Assembly (NCBI RefSeq): GCF_009662475.1
Contig: NZ_CP045571.1
Location: 1,982,501 to 2,046,500, forward strand
DNA length: 64,000 bases
Reading direction: 5' to 3'
Source of the DNA: Acidithiobacillus thiooxidans ATCC 19377
GTDB lineage: Bacteria; Pseudomonadota; Gammaproteobacteria; Acidithiobacillales; Acidithiobacillaceae
A program made the position numbers and the translations under genes. Below the pieces are notes generated by a model, which did not search any database, was not told where the DNA came from, and saw only the letters and a list, made by a program, of their open reading frames with translations. Positions 1-8,332 of this stretch are shown one piece after another (position 1 is the first letter of the stretch; each line of letters opens with the position of its first letter).

Positions 1-145
1 ATTCTTCAAAAAAAGCCGAATTCTGCTTGTCACCCTGCCGCTGAAAATCTATTGATGCTTTCATCCACCACCCCGATTCGCCTTCAAACACTGCTTGTCA
101 GTTTAACGCGCTGAACTCATTTTCCCAAACCGGACGTATGCTTTA

Positions 146-174
146 TTGACAAGATACCGTTTGGTCGGTATCTT
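146..174 (+). promoter_or_regulatory. Promoter and operator of the TetR regulator gene
   Basis: A -35 box TTGACA (146-151) and a -10 box TATCTT (169-174) are separated by 17 bases. A perfect 9-bp inverted repeat, AAGATACCG at 151-159 and CGGTATCTT at 166-174, fills the space between them and overlaps the -10 box. This is the expected layout for autorepression by the TetR protein encoded directly downstream. Predicted transcription starts near 181, so the mRNA may have almost no leader before the ATG at 183. Confidence 0.75.
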
Positions 175-182
175 CCAAGCTT

Positions 183-800
183 ATGATGACTATGAGCCAA
201 CGTAAAACGCGCAATCCCGAACAGACCCGCAACGATCTTCTGGATGCTGCTTACCACGAAATTCTGGAATCCGGCTTTCAGGCTGCGAGTCTGGAGCGTA
301 TCCTCGCTAACACTTCCGTAAGCAAAGGGGCGCTTTATCATCATTTTGGTACCAAGCGCGATCTCGGGCTCGCGGTCATTGAAGAAGTGATCGGGCCGCA
401 ACTGGAAGAGCGCTGGTTTACCATGCTCGCCCAACACGATAATCCCATCATTGGTCTGTACAACCTCATTGCAGAAAAAATTTCCCAAGCGGATGAATCC
501 GTCATTCGCTATGGTTGCCCGCTCAACAACCTGATTCAGGAAATGAGTCCTCTGGATGAATCCTTTCGGCAGGGTCTGCAAAAAATCATTGAACGTTGGG
601 TAGAAGTCGTCACACAGGCACTCAAGGAAGGTCAATCCGCAGGTCAGGTACGTCAGGACTCGAATCCCGAGGATATCGCCCTTTATATTGTTGCTTCCAT
701 TGAAGGCTGTGTCGGGCTGGGCAAAAACGCCCAATCCATCGATGCCTACCAACGTTGCCTCCGGCAACTACAAGTTTATATTCAGTCTTTAGCGGTCTGA
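183..800 (+). CDS. TetR/AcrR family transcriptional regulator
   Basis: A 205-residue one-domain repressor. The N-terminal helix-turn-helix is clear at residues 36-66 (SLERILANTSVSKGALYHHF), and the C-terminal half is the variable ligand and dimer domain. No Shine-Dalgarno sequence precedes the ATG cluster at 183, 186 and 192, and the promoter predicts a near-leaderless message, so 183 is kept but 192 is possible. It lies upstream of a dienelactone hydrolase and an old yellow enzyme in the same direction. That recalls NemR controlling nemA, so it probably senses reactive electrophiles and represses itself and the two downstream genes. The ligand is not known. Confidence 0.88.
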   Translation: MMTMSQRKTRNPEQTRNDLLDAAYHEILESGFQAASLERILANTSVSKGALYHHFGTKRDLGLAVIEEVIGPQLEERWFTMLAQHDNPIIGLYNLIAEKISQADESVIRYGCPLNNLIQEMSPLDESFRQGLQKIIERWVEVVTQALKEGQSAGQVRQDSNPEDIALYIVASIEGCVGLGKNAQSIDAYQRCLRQLQVYIQSLAV

Positions 801-854
801 TCCCGTAATAATCCCCCCTTCCCTTTTTTCATGCTCGAATAAGGAGGTAGAGTG

Positions 855-1583
855 ATGTCTGAAATTCATTCCGAATGGCTACAACTGGAAAATGGTCCCC
901 GCGCCTGGTACGCCCGCCCCGGCGGCAACGGCCCGCATCCTGGCGTCGTCATATTTATTGAAGCTTTTGGCGTAAACAGCCATTTTCAGGAAGTAGCCGA
1001 ACGATTTGCCAGGGCGGGATACTGCGCCATCGTCCCAGATTTGTATCATGGCAAGGTGTACGAATATGCCGACTTTGAAAATGCCATCGCGCACCTTAAA
1101 ACCCTGAAAGATGATCTGGCCATGCAGGAAGCGGGGCTGGCCATTGCCGAACTGCAAAAACGTCCCGAAGTCATGAAGCACGCCATCGGCGCTGTCGGCT
1201 TTTGTATGGGCGGCCGCTTTGCGTTCATGGCCAATGCCGTACATGCCGACAAAATCGGCGCGTCCGTCGCCTTTTATGGCGGTGGCATTGCCCCGGATAA
1301 GGATCCGGCCGGACGCCAACCGCTCCTGCATCTGGTCGAGCAGATGCGCGCCCCGCTGCTACTCCTTTACGGGGCCGAAGATCAATCCATCACCCCGGAA
1401 GAACATGGACGCATTGCCGCAGCCCTCAGCACCGCCAAAAAGCGTTATACCCTGACGCTGTTCCCCGGTGCCCCTCACGGGTTTTTTGCCGACCCGCGTG
1501 ACAGCTATCGTCCCGAAGCTGCCGCCGAAGGCTGGCGCCTTACCCTGGATCATTTCAGTCAGCATCTTGGAGGGCAGGCATGA
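855..1583 (+). CDS. Dienelactone hydrolase family protein
   Basis: An alpha/beta hydrolase of 242 residues. The nucleophile elbow GFCMGG carries the catalytic Cys typical of dienelactone hydrolases rather than Ser. The acid residue is probably the Asp in YGAEDQ, and the His is in PHGF. The ATG at 855 is preferred over the GTG at 852 because AAGGAGG at 841-847 is seven bases upstream. The stop codon overlaps the ATG of the next gene, so translation is coupled. Family members open lactone or ester bonds in degradation pathways. Next to an enoate reductase, a role in detoxifying small electrophiles is likely, but the substrate is unknown. Confidence 0.88.
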   Translation: MSEIHSEWLQLENGPRAWYARPGGNGPHPGVVIFIEAFGVNSHFQEVAERFARAGYCAIVPDLYHGKVYEYADFENAIAHLKTLKDDLAMQEAGLAIAELQKRPEVMKHAIGAVGFCMGGRFAFMANAVHADKIGASVAFYGGGIAPDKDPAGRQPLLHLVEQMRAPLLLLYGAEDQSITPEEHGRIAAALSTAKKRYTLTLFPGAPHGFFADPRDSYRPEAAAEGWRLTLDHFSQHLGGQA

Positions 1584-2653
1584 GTCACAAACTGTTCACA
1601 CCCTGGACCCTGCGCAGCATAACGCTGCGCAACCGCATTGTCGTCGCCCCCATGTGTCAGTACTCCACCCCGGACGGGGTAGCCGGTGACTGGCACATGG
1701 TTCACCTCGGCAGCCGCGCGGTGGGTGGCGCCGGACTGGTCATGGCCGAAGCCAGCGCTGTAAGTCCCGAGGGTCGCATTTCTCCGCGCGATCTGGGTAT
1801 CTGGAACGACTCCCAAGCCGAAGCTCTGGCACCCATCGTCCGCTTCATGAAAAAACAGGGGGCCGTAGCTGCCATACAAATTTCCCATGCCGGACGCAAG
1901 GCCTCTACTCAGGCCCCCTTTGCCGGCGGCGCACCTATCGCGCCTGATGCAGAACAGGGTTGGCAACCTTATGGCCCCAGCCCGCTGCCTTTCAGTCCGG
2001 CTCACACGGTACCCGAGGCCATGACTGCTCAGGATATCGAAAAGGTCCGCAAGGATTTTGTGGCTGCTGCACAAAGAGCGCTCCATGCCGGATTTGAAGT
2101 TCTCGAACTGCACATGGCCCATGGTTACCTCCTGCACAGCTTTCTTTCGCCCATCAGTAATCATCGGGATGACGCCTATGGTGGCAGCCTCGAAAACCGG
2201 ATGCGTCTGCCTCTGGAAATCACCGATGCCGTGCGCGCGGTCTGGCCCGACCATCTGCCTCTGTGGGTTCGCATTTCGGCCACAGACTGGGTACCCGGTG
2301 GCTGGGATCTGGAACAATCCGTCGCCCTGGCCAAGCAGTTGCAGGCAAGAGCTGTGGACGTTATTGACTGTAGCAGCGGCGGAATGACCCCTGATGCGGT
2401 CATTCCGGCTGGCCCTGGCTTTCAGACGCCCTTCGCACAACAAATACGCGAACAAACCGGATTACCCACTGTTGCCGTCGGACTGATTACCGAAGCCATG
2501 CAGGCCGAACATATTCTGCTTACAGAACAAGCCGATGGTATCGCCCTTGCCCGGGAATTACTCCGCAATCCTTACTGGCCCCTGCACGCCGCCCGTGAAC
2601 TGGGAGTAGACTTGCCTTGGCCAGAACAATACGATCGGGCCAAATTGCGCTAA
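1580..2653 (+). CDS. NADH:flavin oxidoreductase, old yellow enzyme family
   Basis: A 357-residue FMN-binding TIM barrel. The N-terminal FTPWTLRSITLRNRIVVAPM is typical of the YqjM/XenA-like branch, and HMAHGYLLHSFLSPISNHR contains the conserved substrate and FMN contacts. The family reduces activated C=C bonds of enals, enones and nitro compounds using NAD(P)H. It overlaps the upstream hydrolase gene by four bases (ATGA) and is followed by a strong terminator at 2695-2721. It is therefore the last gene of a TetR-controlled three-gene unit. Confidence 0.9.
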   Translation: MSHKLFTPWTLRSITLRNRIVVAPMCQYSTPDGVAGDWHMVHLGSRAVGGAGLVMAEASAVSPEGRISPRDLGIWNDSQAEALAPIVRFMKKQGAVAAIQISHAGRKASTQAPFAGGAPIAPDAEQGWQPYGPSPLPFSPAHTVPEAMTAQDIEKVRKDFVAAAQRALHAGFEVLELHMAHGYLLHSFLSPISNHRDDAYGGSLENRMRLPLEITDAVRAVWPDHLPLWVRISATDWVPGGWDLEQSVALAKQLQARAVDVIDCSSGGMTPDAVIPAGPGFQTPFAQQIREQTGLPTVAVGLITEAMQAEHILLTEQADGIALARELLRNPYWPLHAARELGVDLPWPEQYDRAKLR

Positions 2654-2694
2654 AACGTCGCTTATCTCTCCACAGGGAGGGGTTAAGTGAATCG

Positions 2695-2721
2695 CCGGGA
2701 TGGGTTGCCATCCCGGTTTTT
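2695..2721 (+). terminator. Rho-independent terminator of the tetR-hydrolase-OYE operon
   Basis: A perfect 9-bp stem (CCGGGATGG at 2695-2703 and CCATCCCGG at 2708-2716) with a 4-base loop is followed directly by five T residues. It separates the oxidoreductase operon from the transporter gene. Confidence 0.85.
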
Positions 2722-2742
2722 ACATTCTGGAGCCACAGACTG

Positions 2743-3663
2743 ATGCCTTCCCCCAAAAAACCGGTGACACTCTGGCCTTTGGCTGCACTGGCCCTGTTGT
2801 CCATAATCTGGGGATATAACTGGGTCGTCATGAAAGTCGCCATAAGCGACTGCCCACCCCTGCTGTTTGCCACTCTGCGCGTTTGGCTAAGTGTCATCGT
2901 CCTGATTCCCCTGATCATCTGGCTGAAAAGACCACTGCGGATGCCCTCAGCCCGCTATATCATTCCCTTCGGCCTGTTGCAAACCACCGGTTTTATTGGG
3001 CTTGCCCTCTGGGCGCTGGAATATGGCGGCGCCGGAAAAACGGCCATTCTGGTCTACATGATGCCGCTTTGGCTGATTGTGTTTGCCTGGCCTCTACTCG
3101 GTGAGAAATTGCACGGATTACAATGGCCCGCCGTGCTATTGGCCCTGTTGGGTCTGATTGCCATTCTGAAGCCCTGGAGTTTCGACGGCGAATGGACTGG
3201 CAGCGTGATTGCACTGATTTCAGGCATTTTGTGGGCCAGTTCCGCCCTCTGGCAAAAGCGTTATGCGCCCCCCGACATGGATTTATTCAACAGTACTTTG
3301 TGGCAAACCATTTTCGGCGGACTCGGGCTGATTGTCATGACCTTGTTTATTGACCCGCTGACGGTTCATTGGACACCCGTATTTGTCGGTGCCCTGCTTT
3401 ATAATGCTATTCCCGGTACTGCTCTGGCCTATTTTCTCTGGGCCTACGCCTTGCAGAAACTGCCCTCGGGAATCGCGGGCATGGGCACCCTGGCAGCGCC
3501 GCTGATTGGCGTCGTTGCCGCCTGGCTGCAATTGGGAGAAACTCCGGGAGGCTGGGAAGGTGTGGGAATGGTCTGCATTTTTGTCGCACTGGCTTTGGTC
3601 AGCTGGCAACACCTGCGCCCCCGTGAACAGGAAAACGCTATTTTGCCAACGGGTCAGGAATAA
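2743..3663 (+). CDS. EamA/DMT-superfamily membrane transporter
   Basis: A 306-residue integral membrane protein with about ten hydrophobic segments in two repeated EamA halves. The first opens with LALLSIIWGYNWVVMKVA and the second with LISGILWASSALWQKRY. The frame is open further upstream, but the ATG at 2743 has CTGGAG in front and lies just after the terminator, so it is the better start. Members export metabolites such as amino acids, but substrates cannot be read from sequence. The gene stands alone between a terminator and a converging gene. Confidence 0.85.
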   Translation: MPSPKKPVTLWPLAALALLSIIWGYNWVVMKVAISDCPPLLFATLRVWLSVIVLIPLIIWLKRPLRMPSARYIIPFGLLQTTGFIGLALWALEYGGAGKTAILVYMMPLWLIVFAWPLLGEKLHGLQWPAVLLALLGLIAILKPWSFDGEWTGSVIALISGILWASSALWQKRYAPPDMDLFNSTLWQTIFGGLGLIVMTLFIDPLTVHWTPVFVGALLYNAIPGTALAYFLWAYALQKLPSGIAGMGTLAAPLIGVVAAWLQLGETPGGWEGVGMVCIFVALALVSWQHLRPREQENAILPTGQE

Positions 3664-3704
3664 ATCGAAAATTTTGGATGTTAAAGTCCCTTTCGCGTCT
3701 GCTC

Positions 3705-4310
3705 TTATTCCAGCATTTTGCGCAATTGCTGACCAGTTGCACGCTTCACTGGTTTTCCATCCACAGGCGAAGCGGGACTGCGCCGGTCTTCATCCAGCGC
3801 AAAAATGACCAGACGAATCTCCGTGTCTGCGTAGTCAATTTTCAGGCAGGGATATTCTTGCGCCGGGGCATCGCCAAAATGCAGGCGCTGCCAGCTTTCT
3901 TCATAGGGCGTTTTCTGATCCATCAAAAAGAAAATGACCGTCTCAGGGGCATCCGCAAATAAATGCAGGGTAATTGCCGCATGGCGCGTAGCCGTACCAT
4001 TCAACACCGGGCCGGTCAGACGCGGCTGAAACACCTCCAGCCACTGCATGGCTTTCAGCGCCCGCTCGCGCAGTTCGCGCAAATCCACCGCATGGGCAGG
4101 TCCATGAAAAAGCTGCAGGCGGGCATGTAATTCTGATTCTATCTCACTGTTATTCGGCCAGTGGTGCTGGGCATCCCCCCCCGCACCCAAACGCCGCGCC
4201 GCTTTTTCCTTGGCTACCCGAAAATCCACGACGCCCTCCTCCGCCATGATCCGCGCCGACTCCACTGCCAGCAAACGGCGTAACCGATGGGGTTGCTGTG
4301 ACTTGCTCAT
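3705..4310 (-). CDS. Conserved proteobacterial hypothetical protein
   Basis: A soluble 201-residue protein. The N-terminal part is rich in Arg and Lys (RLRRLLAVESARIMAEEG, then AKEKAARRLG), and SPVDGKPVKRAT lies near the C terminus. From memory these resemble a widespread gammaproteobacterial family of unknown function, sometimes labelled nucleotidyltransferase-like. No catalytic motif can be assigned. It converges on the DMT gene and diverges from the tRNA-Leu promoter. GGAG lies about nine bases upstream of the ATG on the minus strand. It belongs to the chromosomal side of the island junction. Confidence 0.7.
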   Translation of the reverse strand: MSKSQQPHRLRRLLAVESARIMAEEGVVDFRVAKEKAARRLGAGGDAQHHWPNNSEIESELHARLQLFHGPAHAVDLRELRERALKAMQWLEVFQPRLTGPVLNGTATRHAAITLHLFADAPETVIFFLMDQKTPYEESWQRLHFGDAPAQEYPCLKIDYADTEIRLVIFALDEDRRSPASPVDGKPVKRATGQQLRKMLE

Positions 4311-4327
4311 GCTCGATACTCCGATGA

Positions 4328-4356
4328 TTGTCGTCCGGGACTATTCCGCATAAGAT
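4328..4356 (+). promoter_or_regulatory. Promoter of tRNA-Leu
   Basis: TTGTCG (4328-4333) and TAAGAT (4351-4356) are 17 bases apart, nine bases before the mature tRNA 5' end. A GC-rich discriminator follows, as is usual for stable-RNA promoters. Confidence 0.6.
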
Positions 4357-4365
4357 AGCGCGTAA

Positions 4366-4450
4366 GCGAGAGTGGCGGAATTGGTAGACGCACTGGATTT
4401 AGGTTCCAGCGCCGCGCGGCGTGGGAGTTCGAGTCTCCCCTTTCGCACCA
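4366..4450 (+). tRNA. tRNA-Leu, anticodon UAG
   Basis: An 85-base gene with encoded CCA. The acceptor stem GCGAGAG pairs with CTTTCGC through one G-U pair. The anticodon stem is CTGGA/TCCAG around the loop TTTAGGT, giving anticodon TAG. A long variable arm (GCGCCGCGCGGCGTG) is typical of class II tRNA-Leu, and the T loop GTTCGAGTC is present. From 4392 onward it serves as the left attachment site of the island, and a second copy of this part lies at 41541-41602. Confidence 0.96.
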
Positions 4451-4453
4451 AAT
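4392..4453 (+). repeat. attL: left copy of the island attachment site
   Basis: These 62 bases cover the anticodon stem-loop through the CCA end of tRNA-Leu plus three bases. They recur in the same orientation at 41541-41602 with one difference (G at 4416, A at 41565). Integration left a complete tRNA gene at this end. Confidence 0.92.
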
Positions 4454-4489
4454 ACTTAGAGTCAATTCGCAAATTCAAATTGATTTTAC

Positions 4490-4541
4490 GCTGCACATAT
4501 GCTGCACTAAGCTTCCGGATTGATTGCAGCGGGAGTGCAGC
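4490..4541 (+). promoter_or_regulatory. Candidate integrase arm-type binding sites
   Basis: GCTGCAC occurs at 4490-4496 and 4501-4507, an 11-base period, and again as its complement GTGCAGC at 4535-4541 just before the integrase start. The same pair with the same 11-base period occurs at 41403-41420 near the other island end. Repeats of this type at both ends suggest recombinase or excisionase arm sites. Confidence 0.5.
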
Positions 4542-5525
4542 ATGGCGACTATAAATTCACGGGAAGACCAGGATGGCGTCACGATTGGATGGCAAGCCAT
4601 CGTGCGCAAAAAGGGGTATCCGAGCCAGTCGAAAACTTTTCGGACCAAACGGGATGCGGAAGCGTGGGCACGGCTTACAGAATCTGCTATGGAACGCGGG
4701 TTGTGGCAGAATCAGAGCGATGCGGACAGCACAACGCTGGCTGATGCTTTGGATCGTTATGGAAGAGAAGTTTCTAGCCTGAAGAAATCAGGCAAGATTG
4801 AACTGTACCGTATCGGCAACCTCAAGACAGACAAAATCGCCAAACTGCACTTATCACGAATTCGCGGCGCTGACCTCGCAGAATATCGAGATCGGCGATT
4901 GAAGGCGGGTCTTTCTGATAGCTCCGTTCGCCTGGAACTCGCCATCATCTCCAATCTGTACACGGTCGCCATGAAGGAGTGGCGTATGGAAGGGTTACGC
5001 AATCCGGTATTGTCAGTGCGAAAACCATCGCCAGGTAAGGCACGGGACCGACGGTTGTCACCTATTGAAGAAAAAAAACTATTGGGCGAATGTACTCCAT
5101 CATTAAAGGCTATCATCCTATTCGCTCTGGAAACCGGGATGCGGCGGGGGGAGATACAGAAGTTACTCTGGAAAGATGTTGACTTTACCAAATGTACTGC
5201 CCAACTACTTGACACTAAAAATGGGGAAGATCGGCTCATTCCTCTGTCCAGCCGCGCCATTGCCGTCCTGAAAAAGTTACCGCGCAACATCAACGGCAAG
5301 GTTTTTCCAGGCACAGATATTTCCCATTCATTTGCCGCCGCCTGCAAACGCGTTGAAATAAAAGATCTGCGTTTCCACGACCTCCGTCACGAGGCCACCA
5401 GTCGCTTCTTTGAGAAAAGACTTAATCCTGTGCAGGTTGCCGCCATCACTGGACACAAGACCTTGCAGATGCTGAAACGCTATACGCACTTGAGGGCAGA
5501 AGATCTGGCGAAGTTGCTGGAGTGA
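4542..5525 (+). CDS. int: Tyrosine recombinase (integrase) of the tRNA-Leu island
   Basis: A 327-residue phage-type integrase. The first 55 residues form an arm-binding-like region, followed by a SAM-like core-binding domain and the catalytic domain. Catalytic motifs are visible: ETGMRRGEI (Arg I), FHDLRHEATSRF (His-x-x-Arg), ITGHKTLQMLKRYTH (His and the nucleophilic Tyr). The ATG at 4542 has GGGAG six bases upstream, and the frame is also open further upstream. The gene begins 92 bases after the tRNA and reads into the island, the standard position for such integrases. It should catalyse insertion and excision at the 62-base repeat. Confidence 0.93.
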   Translation: MATINSREDQDGVTIGWQAIVRKKGYPSQSKTFRTKRDAEAWARLTESAMERGLWQNQSDADSTTLADALDRYGREVSSLKKSGKIELYRIGNLKTDKIAKLHLSRIRGADLAEYRDRRLKAGLSDSSVRLELAIISNLYTVAMKEWRMEGLRNPVLSVRKPSPGKARDRRLSPIEEKKLLGECTPSLKAIILFALETGMRRGEIQKLLWKDVDFTKCTAQLLDTKNGEDRLIPLSSRAIAVLKKLPRNINGKVFPGTDISHSFAAACKRVEIKDLRFHDLRHEATSRFFEKRLNPVQVAAITGHKTLQMLKRYTHLRAEDLAKLLE

Positions 5526-5571
5526 TTCAATATCGCGCTCAACTTCTGTATGGTCGCCGGGTGGTTTTTCC

Positions 5572-7950
5572 CTACTCCCAATCAAACGTTGACACAATCG
5601 CAGGTGCTGGTAGCGAAATTGATGCGGATTCATCCCCACTCTCTTTCCGCATATGCACCAACGGATCATGCGGATCCGACAAAGCCCCCGCTTTCCATGC
5701 ATCGGCGATGTCTTTGGTGCCGGCTGGTGGCATCCAGGCAAACACCTTTTCGCAACCGAGCTTCCAGATTTTATCGATCTGCTGTTCGTGGGCGGCATCG
5801 GTTTTGGCCTGGGTTTTGGTATTTTTCTCGCGTTCCATAGCCACATAAACTGTGTCTGCCTCTTTCAGCATCTTCTGCACATGCGTCCGGTCTAACGAGC
5901 GGACATTCGCCCCGCCAGAGACAATGACGCAAGGGATAGGCTTCCGACGGGTCTTGTACCAATCGATAACAGCCAGCGCGTCCATACCGCCTTCCACAAC
6001 CCAGACAGAACCTCGATTATCCCCATGCCAGATGGCTGGATAGGAGTTATCGGAATGCTTTACGTCCAACTTTGTCAGTGGTTTCTTCCCATCCCAGGAC
6101 GGAATAGATTGGGTCAGCCTGAGGGTCATGGATCGCAATTGACCATCCCCCCTGCCGCAAAAGGCTGCAGAGGGGATCCCTTTGTAATCCACAAAGCGCA
6201 GGAACCCTGCCCCTTGGGCACACCGGATGGTTTTTTGGCTAATACCGCGTTCCTGCAAATAGTGCATGACCGGATCAGAATTCCGACAGACCGGTGGAGC
6301 AACAGGCAGTTGATGAGATAGGACCGTTCTTTTTTCCGCTTTTTTCGTGATCGTTGAACCTGAAAGATCGGCCAAAGCCTGCTGAAAACTCAATCCCATC
6401 TCTTTCACGCAAAAATCGATGGGATCACCACCATCAACACCAGCCCAGTCACACCAGACAAAATGACCATCCTTTTCTTGTGTTACGCGGTAACGGTCAT
6501 CCACCACCCAATCCTTCACCCCGTCTTTTTTGATGGGCAAGCCAATAGACTGCAGGTACGCCACCAGATCAGCCATGTGGGCGGCATCACGCAAACTTGG
6601 ATAATCAGCCTGTATATCAGGTGAATCTTGCTTTTGTTCTTTAGCCCGACGCTTTGCCGCAGACGCTTTTTTGAAGCGATCATTCCAATTCGTTACCGTA
6701 ACAATCCCAGAATCATCCCTATCACGACCGCTGCCAGTATCGCCGCTGATCCTGCCGCTATCCAGAACTGTTGCCGTATCTTTTGAATCTCCTCCCGTAA
6801 AGCCTTTGCTTCCTGCTTCCAGTAATTCAATTCCCGATTCGATTGCATCGCTTTCTGGCGAGATTCCCTGGCCATTTTCACCGACCGTTTCACTTTGTCC
6901 TGCGAAAGCGTTTGCATCTCTTTCTGGATGGCGTCCACGGCGGCCTGTATCAGAGGCTGCATGATCGCTCTCTGCGTATCCAAACCCTGATCCAGGGCTT
7001 GAGCCATTTCCTCCATCGGCCCCAAGCTCTCGTCTATTTGATTCGCCATCGCTTCCGGCAACCGCGATAGCTCCTGCCGCATCTGCTGGATTTGCCGGAT
7101 CATCTCCGGCGCATCGATCAGCAAGGAAACGTGCTGCTCGGTCTTTTGCTGCGCGTATTCTTTCAATATCTCTGTCTTGCTCATAGGAAAGCCCCTTCTT
7201 CTGCATATTGCTCAATCTATAACCACGGCCGAGGCTATTTGAGGTGAAGCGATAATCACCGTAGTGATAGGCAAAGCCGGACAGTTTTCCGGTGGTGGCC
7301 AGGTTCGGCTGAACGATGACGCCCAGCGTTTCAAGATCCTCGATGAACTGCGTCACGGTCCGCTTTTTCTCCAGGAGCGCATCCAGAGCCTGCTGCATGA
7401 ACAGGCGTGCAGGTATCTCGCCTTTTTCTATCGCGATGAAATCCCCTTTGGTCGGGGCCTTCTTGTGAGTGAGGGCATTTTCTGGCTCCAGTAAAGAGGA
7501 AGGTTCCACCTTCACCAGATTGAAATCCTGCTCTATTTTCCGGACAGCGGCCTCTCCACGTCGGTAATCGTTGGAATCGGAAACCACGGAACCATCGCTG
7601 TTGATGCGGGAAAACAGGATATGGATATGGTCGCCATGACAGACGGTGGCGTAGGCATCCATACCCATATCTGAGCACCATTGATCACTGATCATGGCCC
7701 ATTCCCGGTCAGACAAAACCCGATCCCCTTCAGGAACCCGTAGGGAAACATGTCCCACGGCTTTCTGTAGATTCGGGCGCATCCGGCGCAAAACCCCTAT
7801 TTCTGCCGCCAGTTCTCGGGCACTACGTCCCGAAAGCGTGCCGCCGATCAGGTCATGCCTTGGCCGCACGTCGCCGTTATGGTCTTTTTCAGCCAGCAGA
7901 TAGTTCGCCAATCCGCGTGCACCGGTGCCTTTGATGATTTTTTCAATCAT
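5572..7950 (-). CDS. mobA: MobA-type relaxase fused to a primase/TOPRIM domain
   Basis: A 792-residue mobilisation protein. The N-terminal relaxase region (about 1-290) has a candidate catalytic Tyr in GLANYLL and the metal-binding CHGDHIHILFSR motif. A low-complexity linker rich in Gly, Asp and Ser follows. The C-terminal half contains a Cys/Trp-rich DUF3991-like segment and a TOPRIM-like core (WVVEGGMDALAVIDW, then CVIVSGGANVR). Relaxase-primase fusion is known from IncQ plasmids such as RSF1010. The start at 7950 overlaps the end of mobC by eight bases. It nicks oriT and carries the strand during transfer by a helper conjugation system. A separate gene, mobB, is nested in another frame over the linker. 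Confidence 0.87.
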   Translation of the reverse strand: MIEKIIKGTGARGLANYLLAEKDHNGDVRPRHDLIGGTLSGRSARELAAEIGVLRRMRPNLQKAVGHVSLRVPEGDRVLSDREWAMISDQWCSDMGMDAYATVCHGDHIHILFSRINSDGSVVSDSNDYRRGEAAVRKIEQDFNLVKVEPSSLLEPENALTHKKAPTKGDFIAIEKGEIPARLFMQQALDALLEKKRTVTQFIEDLETLGVIVQPNLATTGKLSGFAYHYGDYRFTSNSLGRGYRLSNMQKKGLSYEQDRDIERIRAAKDRAARFLADRCAGDDPANPADAAGAIAVAGSDGESNRRELGADGGNGSSPGSGFGYAESDHAASDTGRRGRHPERDANAFAGQSETVGENGQGISPESDAIESGIELLEAGSKGFTGGDSKDTATVLDSGRISGDTGSGRDRDDSGIVTVTNWNDRFKKASAAKRRAKEQKQDSPDIQADYPSLRDAAHMADLVAYLQSIGLPIKKDGVKDWVVDDRYRVTQEKDGHFVWCDWAGVDGGDPIDFCVKEMGLSFQQALADLSGSTITKKAEKRTVLSHQLPVAPPVCRNSDPVMHYLQERGISQKTIRCAQGAGFLRFVDYKGIPSAAFCGRGDGQLRSMTLRLTQSIPSWDGKKPLTKLDVKHSDNSYPAIWHGDNRGSVWVVEGGMDALAVIDWYKTRRKPIPCVIVSGGANVRSLDRTHVQKMLKEADTVYVAMEREKNTKTQAKTDAAHEQQIDKIWKLGCEKVFAWMPPAGTKDIADAWKAGALSDPHDPLVHMRKESGDESASISLPAPAIVSTFDWE
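6693..7184 (-). CDS. mobB: MobB-like protein nested inside mobA
   Basis: A 163-residue protein encoded entirely within mobA on the same strand but in another frame. It has a long charged helical and coiled-coil region (residues 20-135, with repeated QQMRQELSR and KMARESRQKAMQ patterns) and one C-terminal membrane segment (AAGSAAILAAVVIGMILGLL). MobB of R1162/RSF1010 is likewise nested in mobA and is reported to stabilise the relaxosome and aid contact with the membrane transfer machinery. AAGGGG lies upstream of its ATG. The mobA frame across this stretch is a low-complexity linker, as expected when the overlapping frame carries the constraint. Confidence 0.8.
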   Translation of the reverse strand: MSKTEILKEYAQQKTEQHVSLLIDAPEMIRQIQQMRQELSRLPEAMANQIDESLGPMEEMAQALDQGLDTQRAIMQPLIQAAVDAIQKEMQTLSQDKVKRSVKMARESRQKAMQSNRELNYWKQEAKALREEIQKIRQQFWIAAGSAAILAAVVIGMILGLLR

Positions 7951-8332
7951 CGTCTGCCTCCACGCCCAGCAAAGCCAAACGGACGGCACGAATTGCCTTT
8001 ATCAGCTGCGGAATCAAATCACGGTCCCACGCATGGGCCTGGCCTGCATTGATGGCCCATTGGTACTGGTTGGCATTGGCCGCCAACCTTGCCAATTCTT
8101 GCCATACCTGAAGATTGATCGGCGGCACTGGCGGGGCGGGTAATTTGGCATCCGTAATACAGAGCCGCATGTATTCTCCGACCCGCAATCCCTGCGCAGC
8201 GGCCTTGGCTTTCAGGTCGGCCAGCTCGATCGGAGAAAGCCAGACTTCGCGCCTGATCGTCCGATGCACATCATCCGGCAATCGAGGACGACCCCCACGC
8301 TTTTTGATCGGATTCTGAATCTCATCCGTCAT
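7943..8332 (-). CDS. mobC: MobC-like relaxosome accessory protein
   Basis: A 129-residue protein with a basic N terminus (KKRGGRPRLPDDVHRTIRRE) followed by LSPIELADLKAKAAAQGLRVGEYMR. This resembles the ribbon-helix-helix-like MobC proteins that bind oriT and help melt it. It overlaps the start of mobA by eight bases, so the two are co-translated. GGAGG is ten bases upstream of its ATG. A possible oriT lies about 100 bases upstream. Confidence 0.78.
   Translation of the reverse strand: MTDEIQNPIKKRGGRPRLPDDVHRTIRREVWLSPIELADLKAKAAAQGLRVGEYMRLCITDAKLPAPPVPPINLQVWQELARLAANANQYQWAINAGQAHAWDRDLIPQLIKAIRAVRLALLGVEADDD

Noticed and set aside
4372-4554. Open frame running through the tRNA-Leu gene
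   Set aside because: It is only the tRNA sequence read as codons; the structure of the tRNA explains it.
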